DNA of 64,000 nt from Micromonospora sp. NBC_00421. GTDB lineage: Bacteria; Actinomycetota; Actinomycetes; Mycobacteriales; Micromonosporaceae. Of the stretch, positions 9,332 through 17,145 are shown piece after piece. The translations under genes were made by a program, and so were the position numbers. The notes under the pieces were generated by a model. It was not told the DNA's origin. It did no database searches and saw only the letters and a list, made by a program, of their open reading frames with translations. How positions within the stretch are numbered: position 1 is the stretch's first letter; each line of letters starts with the position of its first letter. The stretch covers positions 5,336,001 through 5,400,000 of the forward strand of contig NZ_CP107929.1 of NCBI RefSeq assembly GCF_036017915.1. The letters run 5' to 3'.

Positions 9332-9639
9332 GCGAACTGGACCCGGTCATCCACGCCCAGGCCCGGCTGCGGGTGGTGGTCACCCTGGCCACCCTCGCCG
9401 CCGGCGACCGGATCACCTTCCCCCGCCTCCAGGAACTGCTCGCGATGACCGCCGGCAACCTCTCCGTCCACCTGCGCAAGCTGGAGGACGCCGGCTACGT
9501 CGAGATCGACAAGACCCACCGCGGACGTACCCCGACCACCCTGGTCCGGCTCAGCCGGCGCGGCCGGCGGGCGTTCGAGGAGTACACCGAGAACATCCGT
9601 GCCCTGCTCGACCCCGCCGACCCCCGGGAGAACCGATGA
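9328..9639 (+). CDS. Winged-helix transcriptional regulator (MarR/ArsR-like)
   Basis: A 103-residue single-domain DNA-binding protein. LATLAAGDRITFPRLQELL, MTAGNLSVHLRKLEDAGYVE and IDKTHRGRTPTTLVRLSRRG correspond to the helix-turn-helix and beta wing of the winged-helix domain family found beside ABC transporters. Overlaps by four bases with both its neighbours (ATGA on each side), so it is produced in step with the exporter and probably autoregulates the operon. No effector domain is present. Confidence 0.85.
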   Translation: MSELDPVIHAQARLRVVVTLATLAAGDRITFPRLQELLAMTAGNLSVHLRKLEDAGYVEIDKTHRGRTPTTLVRLSRRGRRAFEEYTENIRALLDPADPRENR

Positions 9640-10529
9640 TCCTCGCCCACGCCGACCAGGCCACCCGCCGGTACGGCGACGTCCTCGCCCTCGACCGGGT
9701 CGACCTGACCGTCTCTGCCGGTGAACTGGTCGGCCTGCTCGGGCCGAACGGCGCCGGCAAGAGCACCCTGATCAACATGCTGGTCGGGCTGCGCCGACCG
9801 ACCGCCGGCCGGGTCGAACTCTTCGGCGGCGACCCACGCCGGCCGGCGTCCCGGCGGCAGCTCGGGGTCACCCCGCAGGAGACCGGCCTGCCCGGCACGC
9901 TCCGGGTCGGCGAGGTGGTCGACTTCGTCGCCGCGCACTTCCCCGACCCGGTGCCCCGGGCCGAGCTGCTCGACCGGTTCGGCCTCGCCGACCAGGTCAG
10001 ACGGCAGACCGGTGGGCTCTCCGGCGGTCAGCGGCGTCGGCTCGCCGTCGCGCTGGCCTTCGTCGGCCGGCCCCGGCTGGTCGTCCTCGACGAACCCACC
10101 ACCGGGCTGGACGTCGAGGCCCGGCGCACCCTGTGGGAGGCGATCCGGTCGTTCCACGCCGACGGCGGGACGGTCCTGCTGAGCAGCCACTACCTCGAAG
10201 AGGTGGAGGCGTTGGCGCAGCGGGTGGTGGTGATCGGGCAGGGGCGGGTGCTCGCCGACGACACCGTCGACGCGATCCGGGGCATCGTCGGCGTCCGCCG
10301 GGTCAGCCTGGTCGCCGACGACCTGCCGGCGCTGCCCGGTGTGGTCGCCACCGAGCACACCGAGGGGCGTACCCACCTGCTCACCACCGACGCCGACCAA
10401 CTGGTCCGCGACCTGGTCACCGCCAGGGTGACGTTCCGCGAGCTGGAGGTCCGCCCCACCTCGCTGGAGGAGGCGTTCCTCGCCATCACCGCCACCAGTG
10501 CCGCCGTCGGCGGCCGACCCACCGCCTGA
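9636..10529 (+). CDS. ABC-2 type transporter ATP-binding protein
   Basis: A 297-residue ATPase of the drug/lipid exporter class. Walker [10 protein letters not shown] near residues 39-47, Q-loop VTPQETGLPG, signature LSGGQRRRLAVALAF, Walker B LVVLDEPTTGLD and H-loop LLSSHYLEE are all intact. A C-terminal extension (ELEVRPTSLEEAFLAIT) is typical of the DrrA/CcmA type. It pairs with the permease that starts 12 bases downstream. Substrate cannot be predicted from the sequence. Confidence 0.93.
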   Translation: MILAHADQATRRYGDVLALDRVDLTVSAGELVGLLGPNGAGKSTLINMLVGLRRPTAGRVELFGGDPRRPASRRQLGVTPQETGLPGTLRVGEVVDFVAAHFPDPVPRAELLDRFGLADQVRRQTGGLSGGQRRRLAVALAFVGRPRLVVLDEPTTGLDVEARRTLWEAIRSFHADGGTVLLSSHYLEEVEALAQRVVVIGQGRVLADDTVDAIRGIVGVRRVSLVADDLPALPGVVATEHTEGRTHLLTTDADQLVRDLVTARVTFRELEVRPTSLEEAFLAITATSAAVGGRPTA

Positions 10530-10541
10530 GGAGTCGACGCC

Positions 10542-11279
10542 GTGCCGCTCGCCCTGGTCCACGCCCGCTACCAGCTACTGGAGATCATCCGCATCCCGGT
10601 CGCCGTGGTCGGTAGCGCCTTCTTTCCCGCCGCCGCGATGCTCTTCTTCGTCGTCCCGTTCGCCGGGGACGACCCGACCGGCGCCACCTACGCCACCGCC
10701 GCGATGGTCACCTTCGCGGTGATGAGCGCCAACATCTTCCAGTACGGCGTCGGCGTCGCCGAGGACCGCGACCAGCCGTGGAACCCGTACACCCGGACCC
10801 TGCCGGCCGGCCCGGGGCCCCGACTTGCCGGACGGATCCTGGCCGGGCTGGTGCTGACGTACCTGTCGATGCTGCCCGTCGTGATCATCGCGGCGGTCGC
10901 CACCGCCGCCCGGGTCACCCCGGCCGGGCTGCTGCTCGGCACGGTCACCGTGGCCGTGGTGTCGGTGCCGTTCACCCTGCTCGGCCTCGCCATCGGCTAC
11001 TCGTTGCCGAGCAAGGCGGCGATCGTGGTCGCGCAGGTCGTCTTCTTCCCGCTGGCTTTCGGCGGCGGCCTGCTCTCCGGCCCGGACGACGCACCCGGCT
11101 TCATCAAGGTGATCGCCCCGTTCCTGCCCACCCGGGGCGCGGTCGAGCTGATGTGGACGGCGGTCGGCGACTGGCGACCCGACCCGCTCGCCCTGACCAT
11201 GCTCGGCGTCTGGATCGTGCTGCTCGCCGGGGTCTCCGGCTGGGCCTACCGGCGGGACGAGGGTCGCCGGTTCAGTTGA
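10542..11279 (+). CDS. ABC-2 type transporter permease
   Basis: A 245-residue integral membrane protein with about six transmembrane segments. The ABC-2 signature region is visible (FFPLAFGGGLLSGPDDAPGF followed by LPTRGAVELMW). It starts at a GTG behind GAGG a few bases upstream. Partner of the preceding ATPase, last gene of the operon that begins at 8702. Confidence 0.9.
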   Translation: MPLALVHARYQLLEIIRIPVAVVGSAFFPAAAMLFFVVPFAGDDPTGATYATAAMVTFAVMSANIFQYGVGVAEDRDQPWNPYTRTLPAGPGPRLAGRILAGLVLTYLSMLPVVIIAAVATAARVTPAGLLLGTVTVAVVSVPFTLLGLAIGYSLPSKAAIVVAQVVFFPLAFGGGLLSGPDDAPGFIKVIAPFLPTRGAVELMWTAVGDWRPDPLALTMLGVWIVLLAGVSGWAYRRDEGRRFS

Positions 11280-11373
11280 CCTTTCGCCGGTTCGGCCCGG
11301 TGACCGCCGACCGGTGCCACGATGCCGGCAGGGCGTCCACCGGCACGCCCCCCGCAGCCGAGAGGGGCCGACA

Positions 11374-12156
11374 ATGAGCACCGTCGCCGCGGGCACGCCC
11401 TGCTGGACCGACCTGGCGACCCCCGACCTGGACGCCGCCCGACGGTTCTACCCGGAGCTGTTCGGCTGGACCGGCCGGATCGCGCCGGAACCCGAGGCGG
11501 CCGGCTACACCACCTTCCGCAAGGACGGCCGGGCGGTGGCCGGCGCCGGCCCACCGGCCGGTCCGGACCAGGTGCCGGTCTGGTCGACGTACATGGCGAC
11601 CGACGACGCCGACCTGGTCACCACCCGGGTCGAGGCGGCCGGCGGGCAGGTGCTCGTCGCCCCGTTCGACGTCCTCGACGCCGGCCGGATGGCGGTCTTC
11701 GCCGACCCGGCCGGCGCGGTGTTCAGCGTCTGGCAACCGATGCGGATGCCCGGGGCGGAGTTGCTCGACGCCCCCGGGGCGATGTGCTGGAACGAGCTGG
11801 TCAGCCCGGACCCGGAGGGCGCGGAGGTCTTCTACGAGCTGGTCTTCGGCTGGCACCCGGAGGAACAACGCACCGCCGGGTACGACTACACCGGCTGGCG
11901 GTGCGGGGCGCGGATCGTGGCCGGAATGCTGCCGACGACCGGTGACGGTGGCGCGCGGCCGGCGTACTGGTCGGTGTTCTTCGCGGTGGCCGACGTGGAC
12001 GCTGCCGCCGCCCGCGCCACCATCCTCGGCGGCACCATCCACACCCCGCCCCGGGACACCCTGCTGGGCCGCCTCACCACCCTCCGCGACCCGCAGGGCG
12101 CCATTTTCTCCCTGCTCCAGACGGAAGCCGGGCGCGGCGACGTCGACCCCTCATGA
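11374..12156 (+). CDS. VOC family protein with two glyoxalase-like domains
   Basis: A 260-residue protein with two vicinal-oxygen-chelate repeats: residues ~6-125 (PCWTDLATPDLDAARRFYPELFGW ... FADPAGAVFSVWQP) and ~133-250 (MCWNELVSPDPEGAEVFYELVFGW ... LRDPQGAIFSLLQ). This hydroxylase/lyase-like double-domain form is common in actinomycetes, but its reaction is generally unknown. ATG chosen because AGAGGGG lies ten bases upstream. Its last six bases overlap the 3' end of btuD on the opposite strand, so the two transcripts converge. Confidence 0.85.
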   Translation: MSTVAAGTPCWTDLATPDLDAARRFYPELFGWTGRIAPEPEAAGYTTFRKDGRAVAGAGPPAGPDQVPVWSTYMATDDADLVTTRVEAAGGQVLVAPFDVLDAGRMAVFADPAGAVFSVWQPMRMPGAELLDAPGAMCWNELVSPDPEGAEVFYELVFGWHPEEQRTAGYDYTGWRCGARIVAGMLPTTGDGGARPAYWSVFFAVADVDAAAARATILGGTIHTPPRDTLLGRLTTLRDPQGAIFSLLQTEAGRGDVDPS

Positions 12157-12960
12157 TCGCGGTGCCCCCGGGCGGGTGGGGACCACCAGGGGGCCGTGGT
12201 CGCCGGGGATCACCCGGACCCGGGCGCGGTAGTGGCGGGACAGCAACTCCTCGGTGAGCACCCGGTCGGGTGACCCCACCGCGACGACCCGGCCGTCGGC
12301 GAGCAGCACCATCCGGTCGGCGTACTCGCCGGCGACCGAGAGGTCGTGCATGGTGGCCAGCACGGTGAGGCCGTGTGCCCGGCGGAGCTGGTCGACCAGC
12401 TCCAGCACCTCCTGCTGGTGACCGATGTCCAGCGCGCTGGTCGGCTCGTCCAGCAGCAGCAGGGTGGCACCCTGGGCGAGCGCGCGGGCCAGGAAGACCC
12501 GCTGCCGCTCACCGCCGGAGAGGGTGGCCAGCTCCCGCCGGTGGAACCCGGTCAGATCCAACCGGTCGAGTACGTCGTGCACGGCGGCCAGGTCGGCGGT
12601 CGACTCCCGACCCAGCGGCGCGACGTACGGGGTCCGCCCCAGCAGGACGTAGTCGAACACCGACATGCCCGCCGGCACCACCGGGGACTGTGCCACCGTC
12701 GCCACCACCCGGGCCCGGTCCCGACGACGCAGCGCGCCGGACGGCGTACCGAACAGCGAGACCGCGCCCGGGGCGGGCAGCAGGCCGCCGACGGCACGCA
12801 GCAGGGTCGACTTGCCGGCGCCGTTCGGCCCGATCACGGTGACCCACTCACCCGGGGCGACCGTAAGGTCGACCCCGGCCAGGACCACCTCCCCGCCCAA
12901 CCGCACGTGCAGCCCCCGCACCTCCACCGCCGGCAGAACCGGCTCACTCCTCGCGCTCAC
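12151..12960 (-). CDS. btuD: Cobalamin (FecCD-type) ABC transporter ATP-binding protein
   Basis: A 269-residue ATPase of the iron/B12 importer class. Walker [11 protein letters not shown]-loop VAQSPVVPAG, signature LSGGERQRVFLARAL, Walker B LLLLDEPTSALDIGHQQ and the MHDLSVAGEYADRMVLLADG region are intact. The B12 assignment comes from the riboswitch ahead of the operon. Oddity: the first 23 bases of the gene, encoding MSARSEP, are identical to the start of the repeat units immediately upstream, so the native N-terminus has been replaced or seeded by that element. Third structural gene after btuF and btuC. Confidence 0.88.
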   Translation of the reverse strand: MSARSEPVLPAVEVRGLHVRLGGEVVLAGVDLTVAPGEWVTVIGPNGAGKSTLLRAVGGLLPAPGAVSLFGTPSGALRRRDRARVVATVAQSPVVPAGMSVFDYVLLGRTPYVAPLGRESTADLAAVHDVLDRLDLTGFHRRELATLSGGERQRVFLARALAQGATLLLLDEPTSALDIGHQQEVLELVDQLRRAHGLTVLATMHDLSVAGEYADRMVLLADGRVVAVGSPDRVLTEELLSRHYRARVRVIPGDHGPLVVPTRPGAPRS

Positions 12961-13019
12961 GGGCTTATCTCTGTTCGCGACTGCGGGGCTCGCAACACCG
13001 GCTCACTCCTCGCGCTCAC
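12957..13019 (-). CDS. 20-codon mini-ORF of the repeat unit adjacent to btuD
   Basis: Reads MSARSEPVLRAPQSRTEISP then TGA. The TGA overlaps the GTG of btuD (GTGA), so the mini-ORF could couple translation of the unit to btuD. No independent evidence of expression. It may be only a by-product of the repeat, but the same architecture recurs at a second locus with conservative changes. Confidence 0.4.
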   Translation of the reverse strand: MSARSEPVLRAPQSRTEISP

Positions 13020-13078
13020 GGGCTTATCTCTGTTCGCGACTGCGGGGCTCGCAACACCGGCTCACTCCTCGCGCTCAC
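13016..13078 (-). CDS. 20-codon mini-ORF of the repeat unit adjacent to btuC
   Basis: Identical in sequence to the next unit. Its GTG overlaps the btuC stop (GTGA) and its own TGA overlaps the GTG of the following unit. A ribosome finishing btuC would therefore meet btuC stop/start, mini-ORF, mini-ORF, then btuD as an unbroken chain of four-base overlaps. Confidence 0.4.
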   Translation of the reverse strand: MSARSEPVLRAPQSRTEISP

Positions 13079-14328
13079 GGGAACACCCGGCGGGCGGTGC
13101 GTAGGACCAGGACGAAGAACGGGCCGCCGAGCAGGGCGGTCACCACGCCGATCGGGATCTCGGCGGGGGCGGCTGCGGTGCGGGCGACCACGTCGGTGAG
13201 CGCCAGGAACGCCGCGCCGAAGAGCATCGACAGCGGGAGGATCACCCGGTAGCTCGACCCGGCCAGCAACCGTACGGTGTGCGGCACGATGATCCCGACG
13301 AAACCGATCAGCCCGGACGCGGAGACGGCGGCGGCGGTGCCGAGCGAGGCGGCGGCGATCAGCAGGTAGCGGGAGCGCTGCGGGTGCAGGCCGAGGCTGG
13401 CCGCCTCGTCGTCGCCGACGGAGAGCACGTCGAGTTCGCGGCGGTGCAGCAGCACCACCACGGCGGTCAGCACGAAATAGGGCAGGATCAGCCGGACGTC
13501 GCCCCAGCCGGCGGTGCCCAGCCGGCCGAGCAGCCAGGAGTAGACCTGCTGGATGCTGTCGGAGTGCCGTTGCAGCAGGTACGTCTGCCCGGCGGCGAGG
13601 AACGCCGACACCGCCACCCCGGCTAGGATCAGGGTGGCCGGGGAGCGGTCCCGCCCACCCGCCGCCCCGAGCAGGTAGGTCAGGGCGACCGCCCCGAGCG
13701 AGCCGACGAACGCGGCGAGCGGGATGGTGACAGGCATCCCGGTCAGCGCCCCACCCGCCCCGGCACCCCCCAGCGTGATCACCGCGGTCACCGCGAGCCC
13801 CGCGCCGGCCGCCACCCCCAGCAGGTACGGGTCGGCCAGCGGGTTGCGGAACACGCCCTGGTAGCAGCCGCCGGCCAGGGCGAGCAGACCACCGACGAGC
13901 AGGCCGAGCACCACCCGGGGCAGCCGCAGCTCGGTGACGATGGCGATCTCGCGTTCGGTCAGCCCGCTGTCCAGGCGTACCCCGGGCAGCAGGTTGAGCA
14001 GTTCGGCGGCGACGCTGCCGGGCGGCAGGCCGACCGGGCCGAGGGACACCCCGGCGACCAGGGCCACCAGCACGGCGAGTACCCCGGCGGCGAGCCAGCG
14101 CTTGCGCAGCCCGGCCGGTCGGGGCGTACCGGCGGGGGCCTTCGGGGTGCGGGCCGACCCGGCGGCGGACCGTCGACCCGGGGCGGACGCCGGCCCGGCC
14201 GAGCCGGACCCGGCCGGCCCGGACCCGGCCGGGGATGCGCCGGCTACCGGACCGGGCTCGGGTACGCCGGGCGGCCGGGACGCGTCGGGCGTCCCGGCCG
14301 GCCCGGGGTCGGTGGAGCGCACGGTCAC
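13075..14328 (-). CDS. btuC: Cobalamin (FecCD-type) ABC transporter permease
   Basis: A 417-residue FecCD/BtuC-family permease. The first ~75 residues are a Pro/Gly/Ala/Ser-rich cytoplasmic extension, unusual for the family. About ten transmembrane segments follow, with the family motifs LRLPRVVLGLLVGGLLALAG, GVFRNPLADPYLLGVAAGAG, WLLGRLGTAGWGDVR and GLIGFVGIIVPHTVRLLAG (coupling-helix region). GTG start 13 bases after the btuF stop. The true start may be internal, since only the N-terminal low-complexity part depends on this choice. Confidence 0.9.
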   Translation of the reverse strand: MTVRSTDPGPAGTPDASRPPGVPEPGPVAGASPAGSGPAGSGSAGPASAPGRRSAAGSARTPKAPAGTPRPAGLRKRWLAAGVLAVLVALVAGVSLGPVGLPPGSVAAELLNLLPGVRLDSGLTEREIAIVTELRLPRVVLGLLVGGLLALAGGCYQGVFRNPLADPYLLGVAAGAGLAVTAVITLGGAGAGGALTGMPVTIPLAAFVGSLGAVALTYLLGAAGGRDRSPATLILAGVAVSAFLAAGQTYLLQRHSDSIQQVYSWLLGRLGTAGWGDVRLILPYFVLTAVVVLLHRRELDVLSVGDDEAASLGLHPQRSRYLLIAAASLGTAAAVSASGLIGFVGIIVPHTVRLLAGSSYRVILPLSMLFGAAFLALTDVVARTAAAPAEIPIGVVTALLGGPFFVLVLRTARRVFP

Positions 14329-14341
14329 CGGTGGTGGACCG

Positions 14342-15277
14342 TCACGCCGGCACCTTGGCGGTGGCGTCGACGATCGAGCGGAGCAGGTCGACCACGCGCG
14401 GCCCCCAGCGCGAGGCGACGTCGTCGTCGAGGGCGACGACCTGGTTGTTCTTGACGGCGGTGACGCCGGCCCAGCCGCTGCGCGCCTTGACCGTGTCGGC
14501 GCTCTGCTGGCAGCACTTGACGTCGGCCAGGAAGACGAAGTCCGGGTTCGCCTTGACGATGACCTCCTGGGAGAGCTGCGGGTAACCGCCGTTCTTGCCG
14601 TCGGCGTCGGAGGCGTCGGCGATGTTCTCCAGGCCGGCCATCGCGTAGATCGAGCCGATGAAGGTCTTGCTGGTCGCGCTGTACAGCTCCGGCCCCAGCT
14701 CGTGGTAATAGGTCAGCTTGGTCGACCGCTTCGGCAGGTCCTTGGTGAGCTTGCCGATCTCGTCCTTCATCCGGGCGGTGACGTCGGCCGCCTCGGTCGG
14801 GTGGCCGGTGAGCGTGCCCAGGTCGGTGAGCTGCCGGTAGGTGTCGTCGAGGGTGGTCGCGGCCGGGGTGAGCAGCACCGGGACCTTGAGCGCGGTGAGC
14901 TGGGCGACGATCTTGTTGGTGTCGTTGGCGAGCACCACCAGGTCGGGGTTCTTGCCGGCGATCGCCTCGGCGTTGGGCTGGAAGCCGGACAGCTCGCTCT
15001 TGGGCGCGTCGGCAGGGAAGTTCGACTGGTCGTCGACGGCGGCCACCTGCTTGCCGGCGCCGATGGCGAAGAGCATCTCGGTCGCGGTGGGCGACAGCGA
15101 GACGATCTTCTCGGGCCGCTCGTCCAGGGTGAGGTTGCCGACCGTCGCCGGGAAGGCGGCGGTGCCGGAGCTGCCGCCGGTGGCGGGGGTGTCGGAGGTC
15201 TTCTCGGCGCACGCGCCGAGGGCGAGGGCGGCCACCGCGAGGGTCGCGGCGAACAGCCGGGGGGTACGTCGGGACAT
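14342..15277 (-). CDS. btuF: Cobalamin ABC transporter substrate-binding lipoprotein
   Basis: A 311-residue BtuF/FecB-type binding protein. The lipobox LALGAC places the lipidated cysteine at residue 23. Core motifs are ERPEKIVSLSPTATEMLFAIGAG, NPDLVVLANDTNKIVAQL and FIGSIYAMAGLENIAD. A Cys-Cys pair occurs in LADVKCCQQSAD. ATG chosen because ACAGGAGG lies immediately upstream; the open frame continues into the riboswitch but that part is non-coding. Cobalamin specificity is inferred from the riboswitch. Confidence 0.9.
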   Translation of the reverse strand: MSRRTPRLFAATLAVAALALGACAEKTSDTPATGGSSGTAAFPATVGNLTLDERPEKIVSLSPTATEMLFAIGAGKQVAAVDDQSNFPADAPKSELSGFQPNAEAIAGKNPDLVVLANDTNKIVAQLTALKVPVLLTPAATTLDDTYRQLTDLGTLTGHPTEAADVTARMKDEIGKLTKDLPKRSTKLTYYHELGPELYSATSKTFIGSIYAMAGLENIADASDADGKNGGYPQLSQEVIVKANPDFVFLADVKCCQQSADTVKARSGWAGVTAVKNNQVVALDDDVASRWGPRVVDLLRSIVDATAKVPA

Positions 15278-15344
15278 CTGGCCTCCTGTCGGTCGAGGAG
15301 CGTGGTGCTTCGCCGACAGGGCCGCTGGCGTACCCGTCCGCGAG

Positions 15345-15545
15345 GCGCCCTTCCTCGAGAGCGCGTGTCGCGACCGACCGCAGGCGACCTGGCTCGTCCC
15401 CACACGCGACGACGCCGGCCGCTCGGGCCGGGCGTCGGGGTGGCCCCGGCAGGGCCGGGAACCACGGTGGGGCATCTCAGTTGCGGGACAGCGCCGGTTT
15501 CGCACCGGCTTCGCTGCGGATCGATCGGGTGCCACGGTAGCGCAC
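15345..15545 (-). ncRNA. Cobalamin riboswitch upstream of btuFCD
   Basis: The minus strand carries the two best-conserved blocks of the AdoCbl riboswitch in the right order. The first is GAAGCCGGTGCGAAACCGGC continuing to GCTGTCCCGCAACTG at 15478-15512. The second is the B12-box-like GAGCCAGGTCGCCTG at 15381-15395. Several GC-rich helices lie between, and the btuF ribosome-binding site follows about 90 bases after the B12 box. It is expected to shut off the operon when cobalamin is plentiful. The outer limits given are approximate. Confidence 0.92.
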
Positions 15546-15576
15546 GACCAGCGAAGATCGTCTGGTCGGGAGGGGT

Positions 15577-15613
15577 GGGTGGGGTCCCGTCGGGGGCTTA
15601 CGGGACCCCACCC
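15577..15613 (-). terminator. Strong hairpin after the carboxypeptidase gene
   Basis: A 14-bp perfect stem (GGGTGGGGTCCCGT and its complement) with a 9-base loop lies 18 bases past the carboxypeptidase stop and before the cobalamin riboswitch on the same strand. No long T-run follows, which is usual for actinobacterial terminators. Confidence 0.7.
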
Positions 15614-15631
15614 GGAGTCACGTCAGAGGGT

Positions 15632-16942
15632 TCAGCAGTACGTGCTCTGCTTGTTGATCACCCGGTAGGGGCAGTCGGCGTACTCCGACAGGAGCAGCAC
15701 CGCCTCCTTGTTCCGGGAGGTCTGCGCCGGGATCACTTCGTCGGGCGGGTAGAAGCCGCCGCCGGCACCGGACGATCCGGGATACATCTCGAAGGTGTAC
15801 GCCCAGATCTTGTGTGTCGCCCACATCCAGTCGAGGCTGTCGCCGTCGGTGATGTAGAGGTCGCTTGACTGCTCGGGGGTGTACCCGTTGGTGGCCGCCA
15901 TCTGCTGCCCGAGGGTGGCGAAGGTGTTGTACTGGTCGGCCGTCATCCCGCTGGGGGTGTTCGCGGTGGTGTAGCCGAACGGCCAGAGCACCAGCTGCGA
16001 GTAGGTGTGCCAGTCGATGTTGGCCTTGATCTGCTGCACCCCGCCGACGACCCGGCTGTTGACGAAGTCCCGCAGCGCCTTGGTCTCCGGCGCGGAGAAG
16101 GCCGACGGCCCCCGGTAGGTGGTCGACGACGGGGTGCCGGACGAGCCACCGCAGCAGCCCCAGTTGTAGCCCCAGTTCCGGTTCAGGTCGGTGCCGACCG
16201 CCGCGGCGCCGCTGTTGGGCTGCCGGTTCTTACGCCAGGAGCGGTAGGAGCCGGTGGCGATGTCGTACTCGCTGCCGTCCGGGTTGACCGTGGGGACGAT
16301 CCAGATCTCCCGGGAGTTGACGATGCCGGTGATCCGGGAGTCGGTGCCGTAGCTGTCGGTGAAGAGGTTGAGCAGGTAGATCGCCATCTCGACGGTCAGG
16401 TGCTCGCGGGCGTGCTGCTGGGAGTTGAACAGGATCTCCGGTTCGGCCTCGTCGGTGCCGACGTTGTCGGAGATCTTGACCGCCATCAGGTCGCGGCCCT
16501 CGTACGACCTACCGATGCTGATCTTGCGGGCGATGGCCGGGTGGTCCGCGACCACCTGGTTGACCACGGCGGTCAGCTCGGCATAGTCGTGGTAGTTCGA
16601 GTCGGCCGGCGGGAAGGCGTAGGTGCCCGCCCCCTCGGCGGGGGCCGGCGTGGCCTCCTTCTCCAGCCGGAAGCCGAGCCGGGTGATCGCGGCGGCCTCG
16701 GACCGGGTGGCCGAGACGTACAGCACGCCGTGCTCGGCGGAGTCGATGGCCGCGCCGGTGCGGGCGACGGCGTTACGGTCGGCCAGGGTACGGGGGCCGA
16801 GCACCCGGTATTCGGCGGCGGCGGGCTCGGGTTCCGGGGCCGGGCGCGCGGAGACCGGCCCGGTGGCGACGGCGGTGAGGCCGAGGCCGGCGACGACGGC
16901 GAGCACCAGCCGACGCCGGAAGGGGGAGGTGCGGAAGGCCAT
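15632..16942 (-). CDS. Secreted M14 zinc carboxypeptidase
   Basis: A 436-residue exported metallopeptidase. The signal peptide ([20 protein letters not shown]...VSARP) ends near residue 32, a propeptide-like region runs to about 113, and the M14 domain follows. Zinc ligands H177 and E180 lie in [11 protein letters not shown] and H312 in [15 protein letters not shown]; catalytic E385 lies in [15 protein letters not shown] and [11 protein letters not shown] are typical of the family. ATG chosen because GAGGAGG lies upstream. Last gene before the terminator hairpin. Confidence 0.92.
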   Translation of the reverse strand: MAFRTSPFRRRLVLAVVAGLGLTAVATGPVSARPAPEPEPAAAEYRVLGPRTLADRNAVARTGAAIDSAEHGVLYVSATRSEAAAITRLGFRLEKEATPAPAEGAGTYAFPPADSNYHDYAELTAVVNQVVADHPAIARKISIGRSYEGRDLMAVKISDNVGTDEAEPEILFNSQQHAREHLTVEMAIYLLNLFTDSYGTDSRITGIVNSREIWIVPTVNPDGSEYDIATGSYRSWRKNRQPNSGAAAVGTDLNRNWGYNWGCCGGSSGTPSSTTYRGPSAFSAPETKALRDFVNSRVVGGVQQIKANIDWHTYSQLVLWPFGYTTANTPSGMTADQYNTFATLGQQMAATNGYTPEQSSDLYITDGDSLDWMWATHKIWAYTFEMYPGSSGAGGGFYPPDEVIPAQTSRNKEAVLLLSEYADCPYRVINKQSTYC

Positions 16943-17145
16943 GGACGTCCTCCTCGGGGTACGGGTATCCCGCTGTGCGCCCACTCCACCAGGAGTCACC
17001 TGGTCATATCAATATCTGTGACTATCTCTGACCATCCCGATCGGATCGTCATCCCGGCAAGGATTTTCCTTCTACCACGACCTGGCGAAATTTCCTGCCG
17101 CGCGGGACAGTGAACGGCAACGATTCCCCACCCTGCGGAGTTGCC

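Larger units (their letters stand above)
12938..13078 (-). repeat. Tandem 59-bp start-codon repeat (two full units plus partial third)
   Basis: Two identical 59-bp units occupy 12961-13019 and 13020-13078. A third, partial copy of about 23 bases (to 12960, then down to about 12938) forms the 5' end of btuD. On the minus strand each unit opens GTGAGCGCGAGGAGTGAGCC, carries a central hairpin-like TTGCGA...TCGCGAA, and ends ATAAGCCC. The btuC stop (13075-13077) lies inside the first GTGA, so the array sits exactly at the btuC/btuD junction. A diverged array lies at 18794-18910. Confidence 0.95.

Noticed and set aside
12938..13078. Start-codon repeat considered as a CRISPR or an insertion-sequence end
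   Set aside because: Units are contiguous without unique spacers, and there is no transposase, terminal inverted repeat or target duplication visible.
12151..15277. Iron-siderophore importer as the identity of the FecCD-type operon
   Set aside because: Protein motifs alone would allow it, but the cobalamin riboswitch immediately upstream makes B12 uptake far more likely.
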